Assembly (NCBI GenBank): GCA_903813345.2
Contig: CAIIXF020000001.1
Location: forward strand, 33,624,866 to 33,688,865
DNA length: 64,000 nt
Origin: Owenia fusiformis
Lineage: Eukaryota; Annelida; Polychaeta; Sabellida; Oweniidae
Reading direction: 5' to 3'
Below, one piece after another: positions 1 to 12,544 of the stretch. Each line of letters opens with the position of its first letter. The stretch's first letter is position 1. The translations under genes and the position numbers were made by a program. The notes beneath the pieces are model-generated. The model was not told the DNA's origin. It saw only the letters and a list, made by a program, of their open reading frames with translations, and made no database searches.

Positions 1-950
1 TTTATCCATCCTAAAATCTTGTCTACGCGTTTTCAGGTGAACCGTTTGGTAGATCAATTTCAAATTTTCAGGGATGATTCCTTGTATTAAAATCTAGAAC
101 TGATTACTTTTTTGGCATTCTGGATAATATGTGAAGGCAGCCATTTTGGATTTTCCGTCCCTCGTCCCTGAAAATCTAGATCTGATTAGATTTTTGGCAT
201 TCTGGGTAAATGTCGAGGCAGCCATTTTGGATTTTCTGTCCTAAATTCTTGTCTACGTGTTTTCAGGTGAGCCATTCGGTAGATCAATTCCAAATTTTTT
301 AGGGATGATTCTTAGTATGAAAATCTAGATCTGATTAGTTTTTTGGCATTCTGGGTAAATTTCAAGGCAGCCATTTTGGATTTTCCATCCTAAAATCTTG
401 CCTGTAAAGTCTTGTCTATGTGTTTTCAGGTGAACCATTTGGCAGATCAATTTCAAATTTTCAGGGATGATTCCTTGTATTAAAATCTAGAACTGATTAC
501 TTTTTTGGCATTCTGGATAATATGTGAAGGCAGCCATTTTGGATTTTCCGTCCCTCGTCTATAAAGTCTTGTCTACGCGCTTTCAGGTGAACCATTTGAT
601 AGATCAATTTCAAATTTTCAGGAATGATTCTTAGTATGAAAATCTAGAACTTATAAGTTTTTTGGCATTCTGGGCAAATGTCAAGGCAGCCATTTTGGAT
701 TTTTCTGTCCTAAAATCTTGTCTGTGAAGTCTTGTTTACACGTTTCCTGGTTTACTGTTTGACGGATCAATTTTTAAATTTTCAGGGTTGGTTCTTAGTA
801 TGAAAATCTAGAGCTGACTAAATTTTTGGCATTCTGGGTAAATTTTAATGTGGCCATTTTGCATTTTCCGTCCCAAAATTGTAACGGTAAAGTCTTGTCT
901 ACTCATTTTCAGGATAACCATTTGACGGGATCACGCATTGGTGGGGACAT
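1..950 (+). repeat. Tandem repeat, units of about 160-170 bp
   Basis: About six diverged units, each recognisable by a GTCTACGYGTTTTCAGGTG-like start (near 22, 252, 414, 568, 735 and 896), a central AAAATCTAGAACTGATTA block, then GGCATTCTGGGTAAAT and GCCATTTTGGATTTTC. A sister array with the same unit plan lies at 49.92-50.7 kb. No coding potential is visible. Confidence 0.85.
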
Positions 951-1143
951 ATTGTACACATTTGTGTTCTTGTTTAGATATGCTTCATACCTAAATTGTG
1001 AAACATATGAGACAATAACACTGGCCTTGTTTATTAAACATGTGAAACATATATAATAAAAATATGTTAGCCTTAAAACTTATGCTTGAGAATATGGTTT
1101 GCCCAAATCACTTATAACTTTATACTCCAGAGTCTCTAATAAT

Positions 1144-1300
1144 TAGCTCACATGGTGAGCTTTTGCAATCACTCACTTGTCCATCTGTCTGTCTATCTGT
1201 GCGTGCGTGCGTGCGTGAGTTTGCTAATAGTGTTAGCCTTTTGCCGTCAGAAAGTATTTTGACCCACTTTTGAGATATGGCGTCCTAAAAGTGGGGCAAA
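1144..1300 (+). repeat. Head of a GCTCACATGGTGAGC repeat with (GTCT)n and (GTGC)n
   Basis: It begins with the palindromic GCTCACATGGTGAGC, then TTTTGCAATCACTCACTTGTCC, a short GTCTGTCT run and a GTGC microsatellite, followed by the TTAGCCTTTTGCCGTCAGAAAG block that recurs at 13016. It is the same family as 5396-6042 and 11262-12540, here without the usual far end. The stretch 1290-1500 recurs inverted at 10430-10690. Confidence 0.65.
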
Positions 1301-1835
1301 ATAAAAAAAATCTCCAAAGGGTGAGGGAAGTTAGTGCAACAGATTTTTGACAGTTGATAATTTTTTGGCAAGTAGTTTCTGGCTGTAAAAAATAAATGCA
1401 TATGAAAGAGCATTGGATTATCTCATAATTTGTGTTTAGTCCACCCACTAACAACTTTTTTTCAAAATAAAATAGTTATTTTCACCATCATCCATCAATT
1501 TTTTTACAAATTTTTATTCAAAATTGCATTGTACTTGAACGCATGTTTCATCACACAAAATATGTAAATCATTCCATAAAGGGATTTATATTTGTTTTTT
1601 TATTTTTTTTCGAAAAAAAACATTTTTTAAAAATGCACGTTTACAGAAATAATTTAGAAGTGATGCAAAAGATGGCAATGTTTTTCAATAACATAAATAG
1701 TTTGGTGATATACTCATGTGTGCTGTGTTTTAATCTCTGCATTCACTGACCGAGTTAGCCTATTGAAAAACCATAGAGATTAATAAGACAAACACAGTAA
1801 TACTGTAAACACTTTGTACTCCAAGCTCATATACA

Positions 1836-3970
1836 TTTTATATTTAAAAAATTGGCGACCAATTACTTTGCTAAATATTGATTATAAAATTGCATCCAAA
1901 TCAATAGCACAGAGAATAAATGCTGTTCTAGGTAAAATTATTGGATCGGATCAAACTGCTTTTATTGAAGGGAGGTTTATCGGAGAAAATATTCGCTATG
2001 TCGAGGATCTTTTGGAATACACCAAGAAGAGGGGTATACATGGAATCGTTTGTATGGTGGATTTTCTCAAAGCCTACGACAGTGTCGAGTTTGATTATAT
2101 TGAGCATGTACTAAGGGTGTTTAATTTCGGAGATGACCTGATCCGATGGGTTAAGATGTTTAATAATGATATTAAAAGTTGCGTCCTTAACAACAACGTG
2201 TCGACTGGCTGGTTTAGTGTTAAACACTCATGCAGGCAGGGGGACCCGATCAGTTGCTTGAATTTTTTACTTGTTATAGAGATGCTAGCCTTAAAAATTA
2301 GACAAGACAATGGTATACAGGGAGTTGACATTGGCGAGGCAAGTCAAAAACTAGCGATTTTTGCAGATGATACCACGTTGACTCTTAAGGACGTAACGTC
2401 ATTACAAAAAGCATTGGACATCTTTGAAGATTTCAGACTAATATCAGGTTTATGTATTAATAGACAAAAAACAGAGTGTATGTATATTGGAAGTGATCGT
2501 CATAATAATGAAATAAACCTTTTTGGTCTGAAATGGGTAAAGATACCAAGTAGACTTTTAGGGATAAAAATATCATATGACACAAATGCAAATAACACGG
2601 ATAATTTTGAGAGAAAGTTAAATATGCTTGAAAAGGTTCTTATATTGTGGTCAAAGCGAGATCTTACTTTTTATGGAAAGGTACTCATAATTAAGTCCCA
2701 GGCAGTGTCGAAGCTAATATACTCGATGACAATGACCAATACGCCTGATGATATCTTGACGAAGGCTCAATGACTAGTCTATTCTTTTTTATGGGGAGGA
2801 AAGGGTGAGAAAATTAAGCGAAATACTTTAATAGGGGATTTTGAGGATGGGGGTCTAAGAATGATTAATATGTTCACAATGGAGAAAGCCTTGAAATTAA
2901 TGTGGTTAAGACGTTTACTTGACACACGAACTAGTCACTGGAAGCTTATTCCTCAAGTTTATTTCAAGCGTCTTGGAGGACTGGGTTTTTTGTTGCAGTG
3001 TAATTATGATATTAAAACACTGGCACACAGTGTTCCTACCTTTTATATGAATTTGCTTCGAAACTATTCAGAATTAAGAAATAGGTCGCCGCCTAGAACC
3101 AGTTCAGGGGTTAAAGGTGAAATAATTTGGAATAACAAATCAATTCTAATTAATGATAAGGAGGTGATGTACAAACATGTCATGGAAAAGGGGGTCATTT
3201 ATATTAATGACCTTCTTAACGAGAATGGGGCTTTTTTACAGTACAATGAGTTTAAGACTAAGTATAATATTAATATCAACTTTCTTGAGTATTTTTCAAT
3301 TATATCGGCTATACCAAATGATTGGAAATTTCTATTGAAATCAGATTTAAGTTCGACCTTTGAACCCAGCATACAGGAAGAACTCGTGTATTTGAAACTT
3401 GGTGAAAAACAGGTGACAATCTCTAGTATAACCGTTAAATCAATTCAAACAATATTAAATGGAAACAAGTTCTTGGAACCGTTATATAAAGACAAACATG
3501 ATCGTGAATTAAAGAGAACCGATTATTTTAAAATGCCTTATATGTGTACGAAACAGAATAAAACGCGACAACTTCAGTTTAAAATACTTCATGGTATCTG
3601 CACTACAAATGCCTTTTTAGCGCAGATAGGCATTAAAAATGACTCTAAATGTAACTATTGTGCCTTTCGAGATACGTTAAAACACAAATTCTGGGAGTGC
3701 AAAAGAATTCAAATATTTCTGGAAGCAATCAAAGGGAATTTAGAGCGTTTATTTAAAGTTGATTTCGATTTTAACGCCCATGACATGGTTTTTGGAAGGC
3801 AAGCTAATAAGAAAAATATCTTACCAAATAGACTTACCCTTGCAATTAAGTACTATATTTTTATTAAAGAGTTCGACGAAGTGAATCCCAATTTGTATGA
3901 GGCGCAATTTGAAAAAAATATGTTTTATTATGTACCTGAACTTAAAAGTATGACTGTTGCAAATGTCTGA
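1836..3970 (+). pseudogene. LINE ORF2 C-terminal two thirds (reverse transcriptase), one in-frame stop
   Basis: One reading frame runs from the truncation point to 3970 and is broken only by TGA at 2771-2773. Reading resumes in the same frame, so this is a single substitution and not a frameshift. Visible reverse transcriptase signatures are RPITLLNIDYKI (fingers), FLKAYDSV (motif A), CRQGDPIS (motif B), FADDT (motif C, with both catalytic Asp) and GLCINRQKTE (motif D). The C-terminal part carries CNYC followed by H and C in CX2CX7HX4C spacing, a zinc-knuckle-like motif common at the end of L1/Tx1-group ORF2. Motif order and the RPI-LLN-DYKI signature suggest the L1/Tx1 group; the exact clade needs a tree. 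It cannot be autonomous because the N-terminal endonuclease is absent. Confidence 0.92.
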
Positions 3971-4077
3971 ATGAATGGAGGTGGTGTGAAAAATATCTGA
4001 ACTGTTCTAATTATTGTACTTGTACTGTTTGAATAGAGAAATAAAAAAAAAAAAAAAAAAAGAAAAGAAAAAAAAAA
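1836..4077 (+). mobile_element. 5'-truncated Tx1/L1-like LINE with 13-bp TSD
   Basis: The element starts inside its reverse transcriptase domain and ends in a roughly 35-nt A-rich tail (4042-4077). The 13-bp direct repeat AAGCTCATATACA lies exactly at both borders, at 1823-1835 and 4078-4090, which fixes the insertion and shows target-primed integration. The 3' UTR between the stop at 3970 and the tail is only about 70 bp. Endonuclease and ORF1 are missing because of 5' truncation. The clean TSD and near-intact frame indicate a fairly young copy. Confidence 0.93.
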
Positions 4078-4090
4078 AAGCTCATATACA

Positions 4091-5390
4091 CATTGCTATA
4101 GCATGACGGTTACAGGGGCATCAAAAGGATTTGCCGAGGGAGGGGTGACTTTTGGGTATGGATAGGTCATGCGTAAAGCGCGCTGCACTTAAAGCGCAAT
4201 TTAGGGGGATCAAGGGGCATGCCCCAGAAATTTTTTGGCCACAATTGAACAGAAAATTAAGCTTTGTGCATTACTTTCTACTATTCTGAAGGGATACCAA
4301 CTATACAGGACGTATCAAAACCACAACATCCCTCAAAACCGTTATTTGAAATTTAAATCTACCAGGTGTTTGAAAATCAAGGATTGTGAGTCCCATACCG
4401 CACCGTTTTTTATTCAAACTTATGCCATTAAAAGCAAAAATGCCTCTCTGTCTGTTTCTTAGTGTACAAAGTTCCTCGTTACAGCTGTGAGATTAAGCAA
4501 ATTTTCATAGCTTTCAACTGTAAAACTAGTTATCTCGCCAGTCTTTTACTCATTTTTGCCCATAATTTCATAATGGACCCTCATTCGACCCTCCATCGCT
4601 ACGTCTTCATGTTTTTGCATTAAACGCTGCAGTTTCGAAGTCACCCACACATCTGTTCAAAATTAACCAATATGTTCTGTCGTCTTCCACATCGTCTTTG
4701 TAGTCATAAACTCGACGGGGCATAGTGGAACACGACGGGACGTTATATAATAATAATGTGGAAAGAGGCTATCAGATCTAGCAACCTTGACCTGACATGT
4801 GTACAGGTTTACTTACAGTTAATATTTTGAGTGGCTCTGAGGCACATATACTGAGAGAATGGACTAAATATTATGAACATGGATATCTCAGTTTATATTC
4901 TGCTTCTTGTAGACCACCTGGCAGATTTGACCCATTCTTTATAACCATCCATATATACACGTCACCGAATGGAACTAGTTTAAAAGGAAATCTTATCTGT
5001 GAATCTTGCCTACAGGCGAGAACCACCCGCCATTTTTCGTTATCGTTACTGCACGATTTTGCAAATCACCTTGACATAACCGTCATGCTATAACAGCGTC
5101 ATATAGGACTTTTAGGGTCCAGTGTTGAAATTGTAGATCACTTTATATATGCTTGCATTTAATATGTAAGGAATCAAAAGAAACTATTGTACCAACAGTA
5201 AAATTATAAACCATCATCCCAACATCACTTTTAAAGTACTAAAATGGTGAAAAACTGCAGAATGTTGATGGAAAATGTGGCTAGGGGATAGGGGTGTCTC
5301 TCAAACCCCCCCCCCCCCCCCGGACTAGTAAATGTGGTATGCCAAAGTCCGATTCAGTTCTACAAATGCTAGGTTTTGCAATTTTGTTGG
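4091..5390. other. Unassigned, apparently non-coding stretch
   Basis: I see no exon, RNA gene or repeat boundary that I can support. Short open frames (4235-4462 and 4797-5093) have no recognisable domain. A run of about 18 C lies at 5309-5326. Confidence 0.4.
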
Positions 5391-5395
5391 CCTTT

Positions 5396-6042
5396 TTAGC
5401 TCACATGGTGAGCTATTGAAATCAACCACTTGTTCGTCTGTCTGTCAACAATAGGGGCATGTTTTAAAACCTTTGTCGATAAGATCAATATATCAATACA
5501 TAAAACTCCCCCATGACTTCTGGTTCAGAAGCTCGCCCATTTTCAAAATGGCTGGCATTTTTGTCTCGCAAAATTCACTTTTTAGAACATTTGGTAGCTT
5601 TATAAATAAATTTTGGTGTCTTCCATTGTAAAAACATATGTTAATGTAAAGAGTAGTAGTATGTAATAATTTGTTACAAAAAGTTGCCAAAAAATCATAT
5701 CTGTTTTTTATTTTCAGCTATTTTAGTTAACGTTGATTTGTCCATCTGTCTCTCAGTTAGTCCACAATAGTGGCACGTTCTAAAACCTCTGTCGATAGGA
5801 TTCCCGTTTTAAGTTATTTCTCTTGAACATCAATACAGAAAGCTCCCCTATGACTCTTGGTTCAGACCTCGACTACTTTCAAAATGGCTGACATTTTTGT
5901 CTTACAAAATACACTTCAATCAGTTAATCCATAATAGTGGCATGTTTTAAGACCTTGGTCGATAGGATTCCCATTTTATTTTTTGTCTGCCATTTTAGCC
6001 ATCATTCACTTTTTGAGCAACACCATGTGAGCTCAGTACCCA
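5396..6042 (+). repeat. GCTCACATGGTGAGC repeat element, about 650 bp
   Basis: It starts TTTTTAGCTCACATGGTGAGC and ends GAGCAACACCATGTGAGCTCAGTACCCACGG, so its ends contain short inverted matches (AGCTCACATGGTG and CACCATGTGAGCT). The interior has two diverged copies of a unit containing TAGTGGCACGTTYTAAAACC, ATAGGATTCC and CTCGCCCATTTTCAAAATGGC. The larger relative is at 11262-12540. Confidence 0.7.
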
Positions 6043-7286
6043 CGGTTCTATTTATTATTAGTAGAGGTCATGTTTTGTTAGTATTGAACTTAAGACATTA
6101 GAGAGGTTACACACATTCAGGAGAACTAGTATTAGGACCCCAGAATTGTTGTCCACCTGTCAACTGGTTTAACTTTGGACCTTATTGTTAAAGATATCTT
6201 TCCTCACACCTTCATTCTTAATCAGGCAAATGAAGTGATGTGAAAAATAGCTGATAGGGGACCATAAGTTTAAATGTTTCAAGAACAAGTTAATCAAAAT
6301 AGGGTTATAATGAAAACACGCGCTACGCGCTAACGCGCCACGCGCCAACGCACTAATAGAAAATGATCCTTCCCCCACGATGTGTGCGCATGTTTTAAGC
6401 GCATGTTTATGATTGGTCCATATCCTTGGCCCAGGGACATGTATAATTAGGGTTATGATTCTCTGGGAACTTGTCATAACATTGACACTTCAAAGACTGC
6501 ATAAATCACCGCTAACCTGTCAATCAGACTTTGATGTTAACTTTGCGGCCGCAGGAAATAAACAAAGCCTCTCGAAAATTACACTTTTCAAGTTACGATT
6601 TCTCTAAAAATATAAGACCAATTAAGATGTTCTTTACACCGTTAAAAAAAACAGAATTCAACTTTAATTTAGGAAATAATTCCAAAACTAAATGAACGTG
6701 TACTTTTCTCTGTATTTGACCTGAAAGAACATGAGTAACTTAAAATTAATAGATATTTACGGCCAATTACCGGGCAATGATAAAACACGCTCGTCAGGTT
6801 TACATTACTTTTTAAATCGTCTCTTATTTAAAACTTTAATTCCAATCTACATGAACTAAAATGTAATAAAATGAAAATACAATCCTGTTTTTAACAATAT
6901 TCCTGGTAAAATAGGTAATATAGTTCACTGGGACTGACGTAATTCAAAACTTTTTAAATCTAAAATCAAATTGAGAAAACGAAAGCAAACATGAAAGGGG
7001 GGTTTATAGGGGTATTTGTAATCCATATACACTATTTTTCACTGGCCCCTCTTATACCATAAACAGCATTTTCACCCCTTTTACATGTATAACATACAGT
7101 GTATGCAATATTTTTCACATCTCCCTATACTACTTTATTTTACAAAAAGCTCAGGTAAATACTATAGGCCTATATATCTGTACGATAATTGTGAAACTAC
7201 CGTTGGGAAAAGTTGGGATAACATTCAGAAGGAAATAATATAATGCAAGAATCCACGTAGTACTAAATGTATAATCATACGGCAAA

Positions 7287-7640
7287 TAGGCAGTACACAG
7301 GCCTGAAGCCAGGGGGGGGGGGGTTCGGAGGGTGAGTTTGGAATTTTTGAAAAAGTGCCCCCCCCCCTGGGAAATCCTGGTTACGGGCCTGGCATATGGC
7401 ATATAGATACTACTCTATAGAGATCTGGATTACTCCCAAAAAATGTGGGACTGATTTGTCAAATCATCGCCACAACCAGGCCCGTAGCCAGAGGGGGAGC
7501 TGGCCAGAAATTCTTCCAAAATCATGCAGTTTTTCACCATTCTGAGAATTTTTTGCATGATTATTAGCCAAAATTGTGAAAAAGCTCCCCCTGGAAAAAG
7601 GCTCCCCCTCCTGGTAAAAGCTGGCTACGGGCAAGCCCCC
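7287..7640. mobile_element. Two short hAT-like repeats with CAGGCCYGWAGCCAG ends
   Basis: The first segment runs from CAGGCCTGAAGCCAGGGG (about 7299) to CTGGTTACGGGCCTG (about 7392). The second runs from CAGGCCCGTAGCCAG (about 7478) to CTGGCTACGGGC (about 7632). Both have G/C homopolymer-rich edges and a shared core around TTTTTCAAAATTGTG. CAGGCCCGTAGCCAG-type ends are common in hAT-type non-autonomous elements. Related pieces lie at 48063-48178 and 62900-63060, and one edge at about 51488. Confidence 0.6.
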
Positions 7641-8046
7641 ACAACTACTTGTGTATTGAAATCTTAGGAGTTAAAAAAACGTTGTTAGTAGTTGACACAG
7701 AGCTGAATTTTATCTAAGTAACCACTTACCCAGCTTATGTCTAACCCAAGTAATTGTGGAAGTGATTTAGAGAAAAATCAACCCCAAATTTACGGGAATA
7801 AGCTGGTTTTGCGGTAGTCCTTCAAACTGTACTTTAAATTTCATAATAGGCTTCTTTTATTCTTTTAAACATATGTTTATTTAACTTGTACGATGCCATT
7901 TACGATAAATGTTGCCCCCTCTTATGCAATCGTACACAATAGATTTTCACCCCATGAAAGCGAAAGTGAGTAACCGGGCACGAAACGAAAAATGGAAAAA
8001 AATGCGACGCCTGAATTATCCCACCGTTTGGTAAGTCATGTGAGAT

Positions 8047-8603
8047 TTATCGCATCCTACGACCCCTTTAGATTGTGGTCGTAGGCCCGATTCATTAGTA
8101 AGCCTGTGTTTCTACAATGTCGGAGAATGAACTATGCATTGCACACATAAATGACCTACCTCGATACATTCCTGAGTATTTTAGAATTCTTTTCATATAG
8201 TTGAATCGCAAATTGTATGGGTTTATCGGCAGAACGAAGATATTTTCGTTTTTGATAGCAATATTTGCGTGTAATATTTAACTTATTTCAACCGTCAAAT
8301 TCCTCCATTCTTTTCCCGGCATGCACCAGTCATAAGGGAAATCCCTGGGGAATTCCCCTTCCGACATTTTGAAAATTGCTGAGATATTTCCGATGTAAAA
8401 ACCAAAATCTCTTCGTTCTGCCGATAAACCCATACAATTGGCGATCTAACAACATAAAAAGAATTCTAAAATACTCTGGAATGTATCAAGGTAGGTCTTT
8501 TAATAGTGCAATGCGTAGTTCATTCTCCGACATTGTAGAAAGACAGGCTTACGAATGAAACGGGCCTACGACCACAATCTAAAGGGGTCGTAGGATGCGA
8601 TAA
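8047..8603. mobile_element. Foldback element with 9-bp TSD, nested in copy A
   Basis: The TIRs begin TTATCGCATCCTACGACCCC and extend over most of each arm (about 8047-8230 pairs with 8410-8603). The exact 9-bp direct repeat ATGTGAGAT is at 8038-8046 and 8604-8612. The uninterrupted equivalent site is visible in copy B. A partial relative covering its right two thirds is at 57025-57381, and a relic with the same terminal motif ends near 62757. MULE-like by TSD length. Confidence 0.9.
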
Positions 8604-9236
8604 ATGTGAGATATAACTTCTAATACAAAGAGTAAGCTTAAAGATATAAAACATCCAGGACTTGAAATTAAGAGGTAACATGCCACAAATATACATAATA
8701 TTAAGTCATTAGTCAAGAAGTCGGGCCCCCGGCTCAGATTTCGAAACAGGATTTTTCTCGCCGATGGACCTAAATAATGCAATGAAACAGTGAGCACATT
8801 CGACCATTCATCTTGTAAGGTGCTACTTTCTATTTTATCTTCCTTTTAAATCAGATAAAACAAACTGACAAGCGATAATCTTTGCACAGTTAACGATCAA
8901 ACATTGGGCTTCTTCATACTTCTGTTTTCTGATGCGCCACCTTATATCTTCACTTACTCGATTTTTATACATGTTCCCGGGCTTGTGGGAACGATCATTC
9001 TGAACAGTGCGTTAGTGCGCTAGCGCGTTAGCGCGTAGCGCGTGTTTTCATTATAACCTCAAAATAGTGCGATTTTAACCTCCCTAATAAATGTAAGTGT
9101 TGACACAACTGGTCCGATAGAATCATTTTTTGTTTGTGTATATTTTTTTACAATAATTTGGTAGAAAACCGGATATTTCATTATTTCATATTATAAACCT
9201 TAGAGATGATTATTGTGATTTATAGGAAGGTAATAT

Positions 9237-9704
9237 ACACCACACACTCAATGGAATAACCCAGATGCGAGTAGAAATAATCTTGATTTACGTCATTAAA
9301 AATTCAGAATTCAGTCAAAGTAATATCATATTTGAAATCTACATCTAAAATTACATCTAGAAATGTGGTTTTAAAAAGTGTTAATCAACTTTGAAAAATT
9401 AATTTTCTTTGAAAATGTGACTTCTAGCTCGGGGAGATTCCCCATAGACCCCATGCTATAAAATCACTAAAATGAAATATCTTTTCTTTTAGTGGACAGA
9501 TAATATTTTGCTTTACTGGACATATTTTCATTTGTATAAGTATCAGACGCATAAGGGTTATATGAAAATTGAGCCACTTAAGTTGATAATATTCAAGTTT
9601 AAGGGAACTTTCTTGTATACCTGCCATGTTAATTGACCCGAATCAGCCACCTGGTGGTGAAACTGGTAACTACCTACTCGCATTTGGGTAATTAGTTGTG
9701 GTGT
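9237..9704. mobile_element. Possible TIR element, about 470 bp
   Basis: The left end reads ACACCACA..ACCCAGATGCGAGTAG. The right end read on the other strand gives ACACCACA..ACCCAAATGCGAGTAG, so the inverted ends share about 25 positions with small gaps. I could not find a convincing TSD. A similar AGATGCGAGTAGAA string occurs near 26416. Confidence 0.4.
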
Positions 9705-10429
9705 TTAGACATTTCAAAGATTCTCAATGTTCAACATTTAAGCTAAGTGTGTATGTTTGGAATAGTTATGCAATCCTGATTGGAGTCACATATTGTATTT
9801 TCAACTCATTCCATATATGAGGTGAATCATGAAGACTGTGGAGAATATCGGTTTTATAAAATGTTTAAAAATGAGAAAATTCAGTTATCTTTTTATTTTT
9901 TCTTGCATTTCTGCATTAATTCCCAACATTTATTTTACAGAGGAGACAAGGTATATATAGTATATATCATGTTCAATACTACTCGTGTATGTAATACCTC
10001 ATGTATCATCAGTGATCAACCAGATACAGAAAACCTGTTCAAAGTAAATATGCTATATAAGGACAGCATAAAAATATCATATAGAGAGGTATTCAAAATA
10101 TCTTAGGTGCTCACATTGGAAACGATTACACACATACAAAGGTCAAACAACTCAAACTGCATAAAACAGTCAACTTGACATTTATAATTGATTGGGAAAT
10201 TCAGGAGATATATGCTCCATTGATTGAACAGGGTATTAGCCACAACTATCCATTCATGAAAATATAGGCAACTTGAAATAAACCGTATCTACACTAATGA
10301 CATCTTATCTGGGTTTGCTGTACTAGAAGCATAGTCCCATTGGATCCCATTATATTAGATTATCATAATCCTAATCCCGAAGGAATGATTAAAATATTTT
10401 AAGTGATGAAGCATACGTTATGGTACAAT

Positions 10430-10690
10430 CTAACTTTGCATGAAAAATTGTAAAAAAATTGATGGATGATGGTGAAAATGATGAATGAATTTTGAAAAAA
10501 TGCTTGTTAATGGGTGGATTAAACACAGATTATGAGATAATCCAATTGATCTTGGAACCATTCATTGAACTTTTCTTAAAGATGACTCATTGGACTTTCA
10601 TATGCATTTATTTTTTACAGCCAGAAACTACTCGCAAAAGAATTATCAACTGTCAAAAATCTGTTGCACTAACTACCCTCACTCTTTAGG
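10430..10690 (-). repeat. Inverted dispersed copy of 1290-1500
   Basis: The segment with GGTGGATTAAACACAGATTA, then the CTCGCAAAAGAATTATCAAC and CACTAACTACCCTCAC blocks, matches the reverse complement of 1290-1500. The internal open frame is a by-product of the repeat and has no domain. Confidence 0.65.
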
Positions 10691-11261
10691 GGAGGCATCA
10701 AAAGTTCAATGTCGGATTGGAAACTAAATAAATCTAGTTTTGACTCTGACCCCCCCCCCCCCCTTCCCCCCAAAAACTAAATACCATGAAAGTTGATCGC
10801 TGACTTCCGGTTTGAGAATTTGAAAAATTATTGCTAAACACGATCTATTTTTTTTTGTTAATTCCTATCGTAATTTGCGTCTTTTGTCAACTATTGATAG
10901 AATAGAATCCTTTAGAATGATCTTGACGAAGAAAGCATATGATGTTTCGAAGTTAAAAAAAATCGATATGATGATTTCCCTCTGTTAAATCTATCGACCT
11001 CAAAACAATTATGAATAGTAAATATACGAGATAAAGACTGGATACAAATAAAATAAATGAAAGCCTACAATAGAAGAGGCCCTCAGAAGCTCCTTTAATA
11101 TAAAATTTGGACACTGAAAAGCCAAGGTCAAGAACTCTGTCAAATCTTACATTTCTAACATTCTGTCAATTATCTTTGTCACTATTCATCGTTATTCCTT
11201 TATCTTTTTTTCATCACGTAGCTTAAAAACAGCCCTTTCATTAATGTCACTGTCTTTTTTA

Positions 11262-11298
11262 GCTCACATGGTGAGCTTTTGCAATCGCTCACTTGTCC

Positions 11299-11337
<39 letters not shown>

Positions 11338-12540
11338 CGTCCGTCCGTCCGTCCGTCCGTCCGTCCGTCCGTCCGTCTGTCTGTCTGTCCGTCAACAATA
11401 GTGGCACGTTTTAAAACCTCTGTCGATAGGATTCCTGTTTTAAGTTATTTCTGTTCAACATCAATACAGAAAACTCCCCTATGACTCCTGGTTCAAAAGC
11501 TCGCCTATTTTCAAAATGGCCACCATTTTTGTCTCGTGAAATTCACTTTTGACCCATTTCCTAGCTTTACAAATAATTTCAGGTGTCCTACATTGTAAAA
11601 ATCCATGTCAATGTAAAGAGAAGATATATGAAATAATTTTGTTACAAAAAATCAGCGAAAAATTATATCCATTTTTTTATTTTCAGCCATTTTAGTTAAC
11701 ATTGATTTGTCCATCTGACTCGCGAAATCCACTTTTCCGTCAACAACAGTGGCACGTTTTAAAACCTCTGTCGATAGGATTCCTGTTTTAAATTATTTCT
11801 GTTCAACATTAATACAGAAAACTCCCCTATGACTCCTGGCTCAAAAGCTCGCCTATTTTCAAAATGGCCGCCATTTTTGTCTCGCGAAATTCACTTTTGA
11901 CCTATTTCCTAGCTTTACAAATAATATCAAGTGTCCTACATTGTCAAAATCCATGTCAATGTAAAGAGTAGATGTATGAAATAATTTTGTTACGAAAAAT
12001 CAGCAAAAAATTGTATCCATTTTTTATTTTCAGCCATTTTAGTTAACATTGATTTGTCCATCTGTCTCGCAAAATCCACTTTTGGACCATTTGCCTTAAA
12101 CCCTCTGTCGATAGGATTCCTGTTTTAAGTTAATTTTGTTCAACATCAATACAAAAAAACTCTCCTATGACTCTTGGTTCAAAAGCTCGCCTATTTTCAA
12201 AATGGAAATGGTCGCCATTCTTGTCTCGCGAAATTCACTTTTGGCCCATTTCCTAGCTTTACAAATAATTTCAGCAATAAACATCAATAAACAAAAAAAA
12301 CCTGTGACTCCTGCTTCAAAATCTCGCCTATTTTCAAAATGGCCACCATTTTTGTCTCGGGGAAATTCACTTTTGGCCCATTTCCTAGCTTTACATATAA
12401 GTTCAGGTGTCCTGCATTGTAAAAAGCCATGTCTTTGTAAAGAGTAGTAGTATGAAATAATTTTGTCACAAAAAATCTGCAAAATATTATACCCGTCTTT
12501 TTTATTTTCACTTTTGAGCAACACCATGTGAGTCCAGTAC
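11262..12540 (+). repeat. Large GCTCACATGGTGAGC element with internal tandem units
   Basis: The head is TTTTTAGCTCACATGGTGAGC and the tail GAGCAACACCATGTGAGTCCAGTACCCACGG. After a (GTCT)n/(GTCC)n microsatellite at 11297-11395 come about three tandem units of 350-400 bp, each with GTGGCACGTTTTAAAACC, TCGATAGGATTCCTGTTTTAA, a TCAAAATGGCC block and CATTTTAGTTAACATTGATTTGTCC. It is the long form of 5396-6042. Confidence 0.75.
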
Positions 12541-12544
12541 CCAC

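Larger units (their letters stand above)
6303..9058 (+). mobile_element. MULE-like non-autonomous DNA element, copy A (2,756 bp)
   Basis: The termini are inverted repeats beginning GGTTATAATGAAAACACGCG and continuing into alternating CGCG/TAGCGCGTTAGCG sequence. The 9-bp direct repeat TCAAAATAG flanks it exactly at 6294-6302 and 9059-9067. A 9-bp TSD is the hallmark of Mutator-like transposases. The inverted copy B is at 46724-49920. The interior holds small hAT-like repeats (7287-7640) and a second foldback element (8047-8603). No transposase was found, so mobilisation in trans is inferred. Confidence 0.9.
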
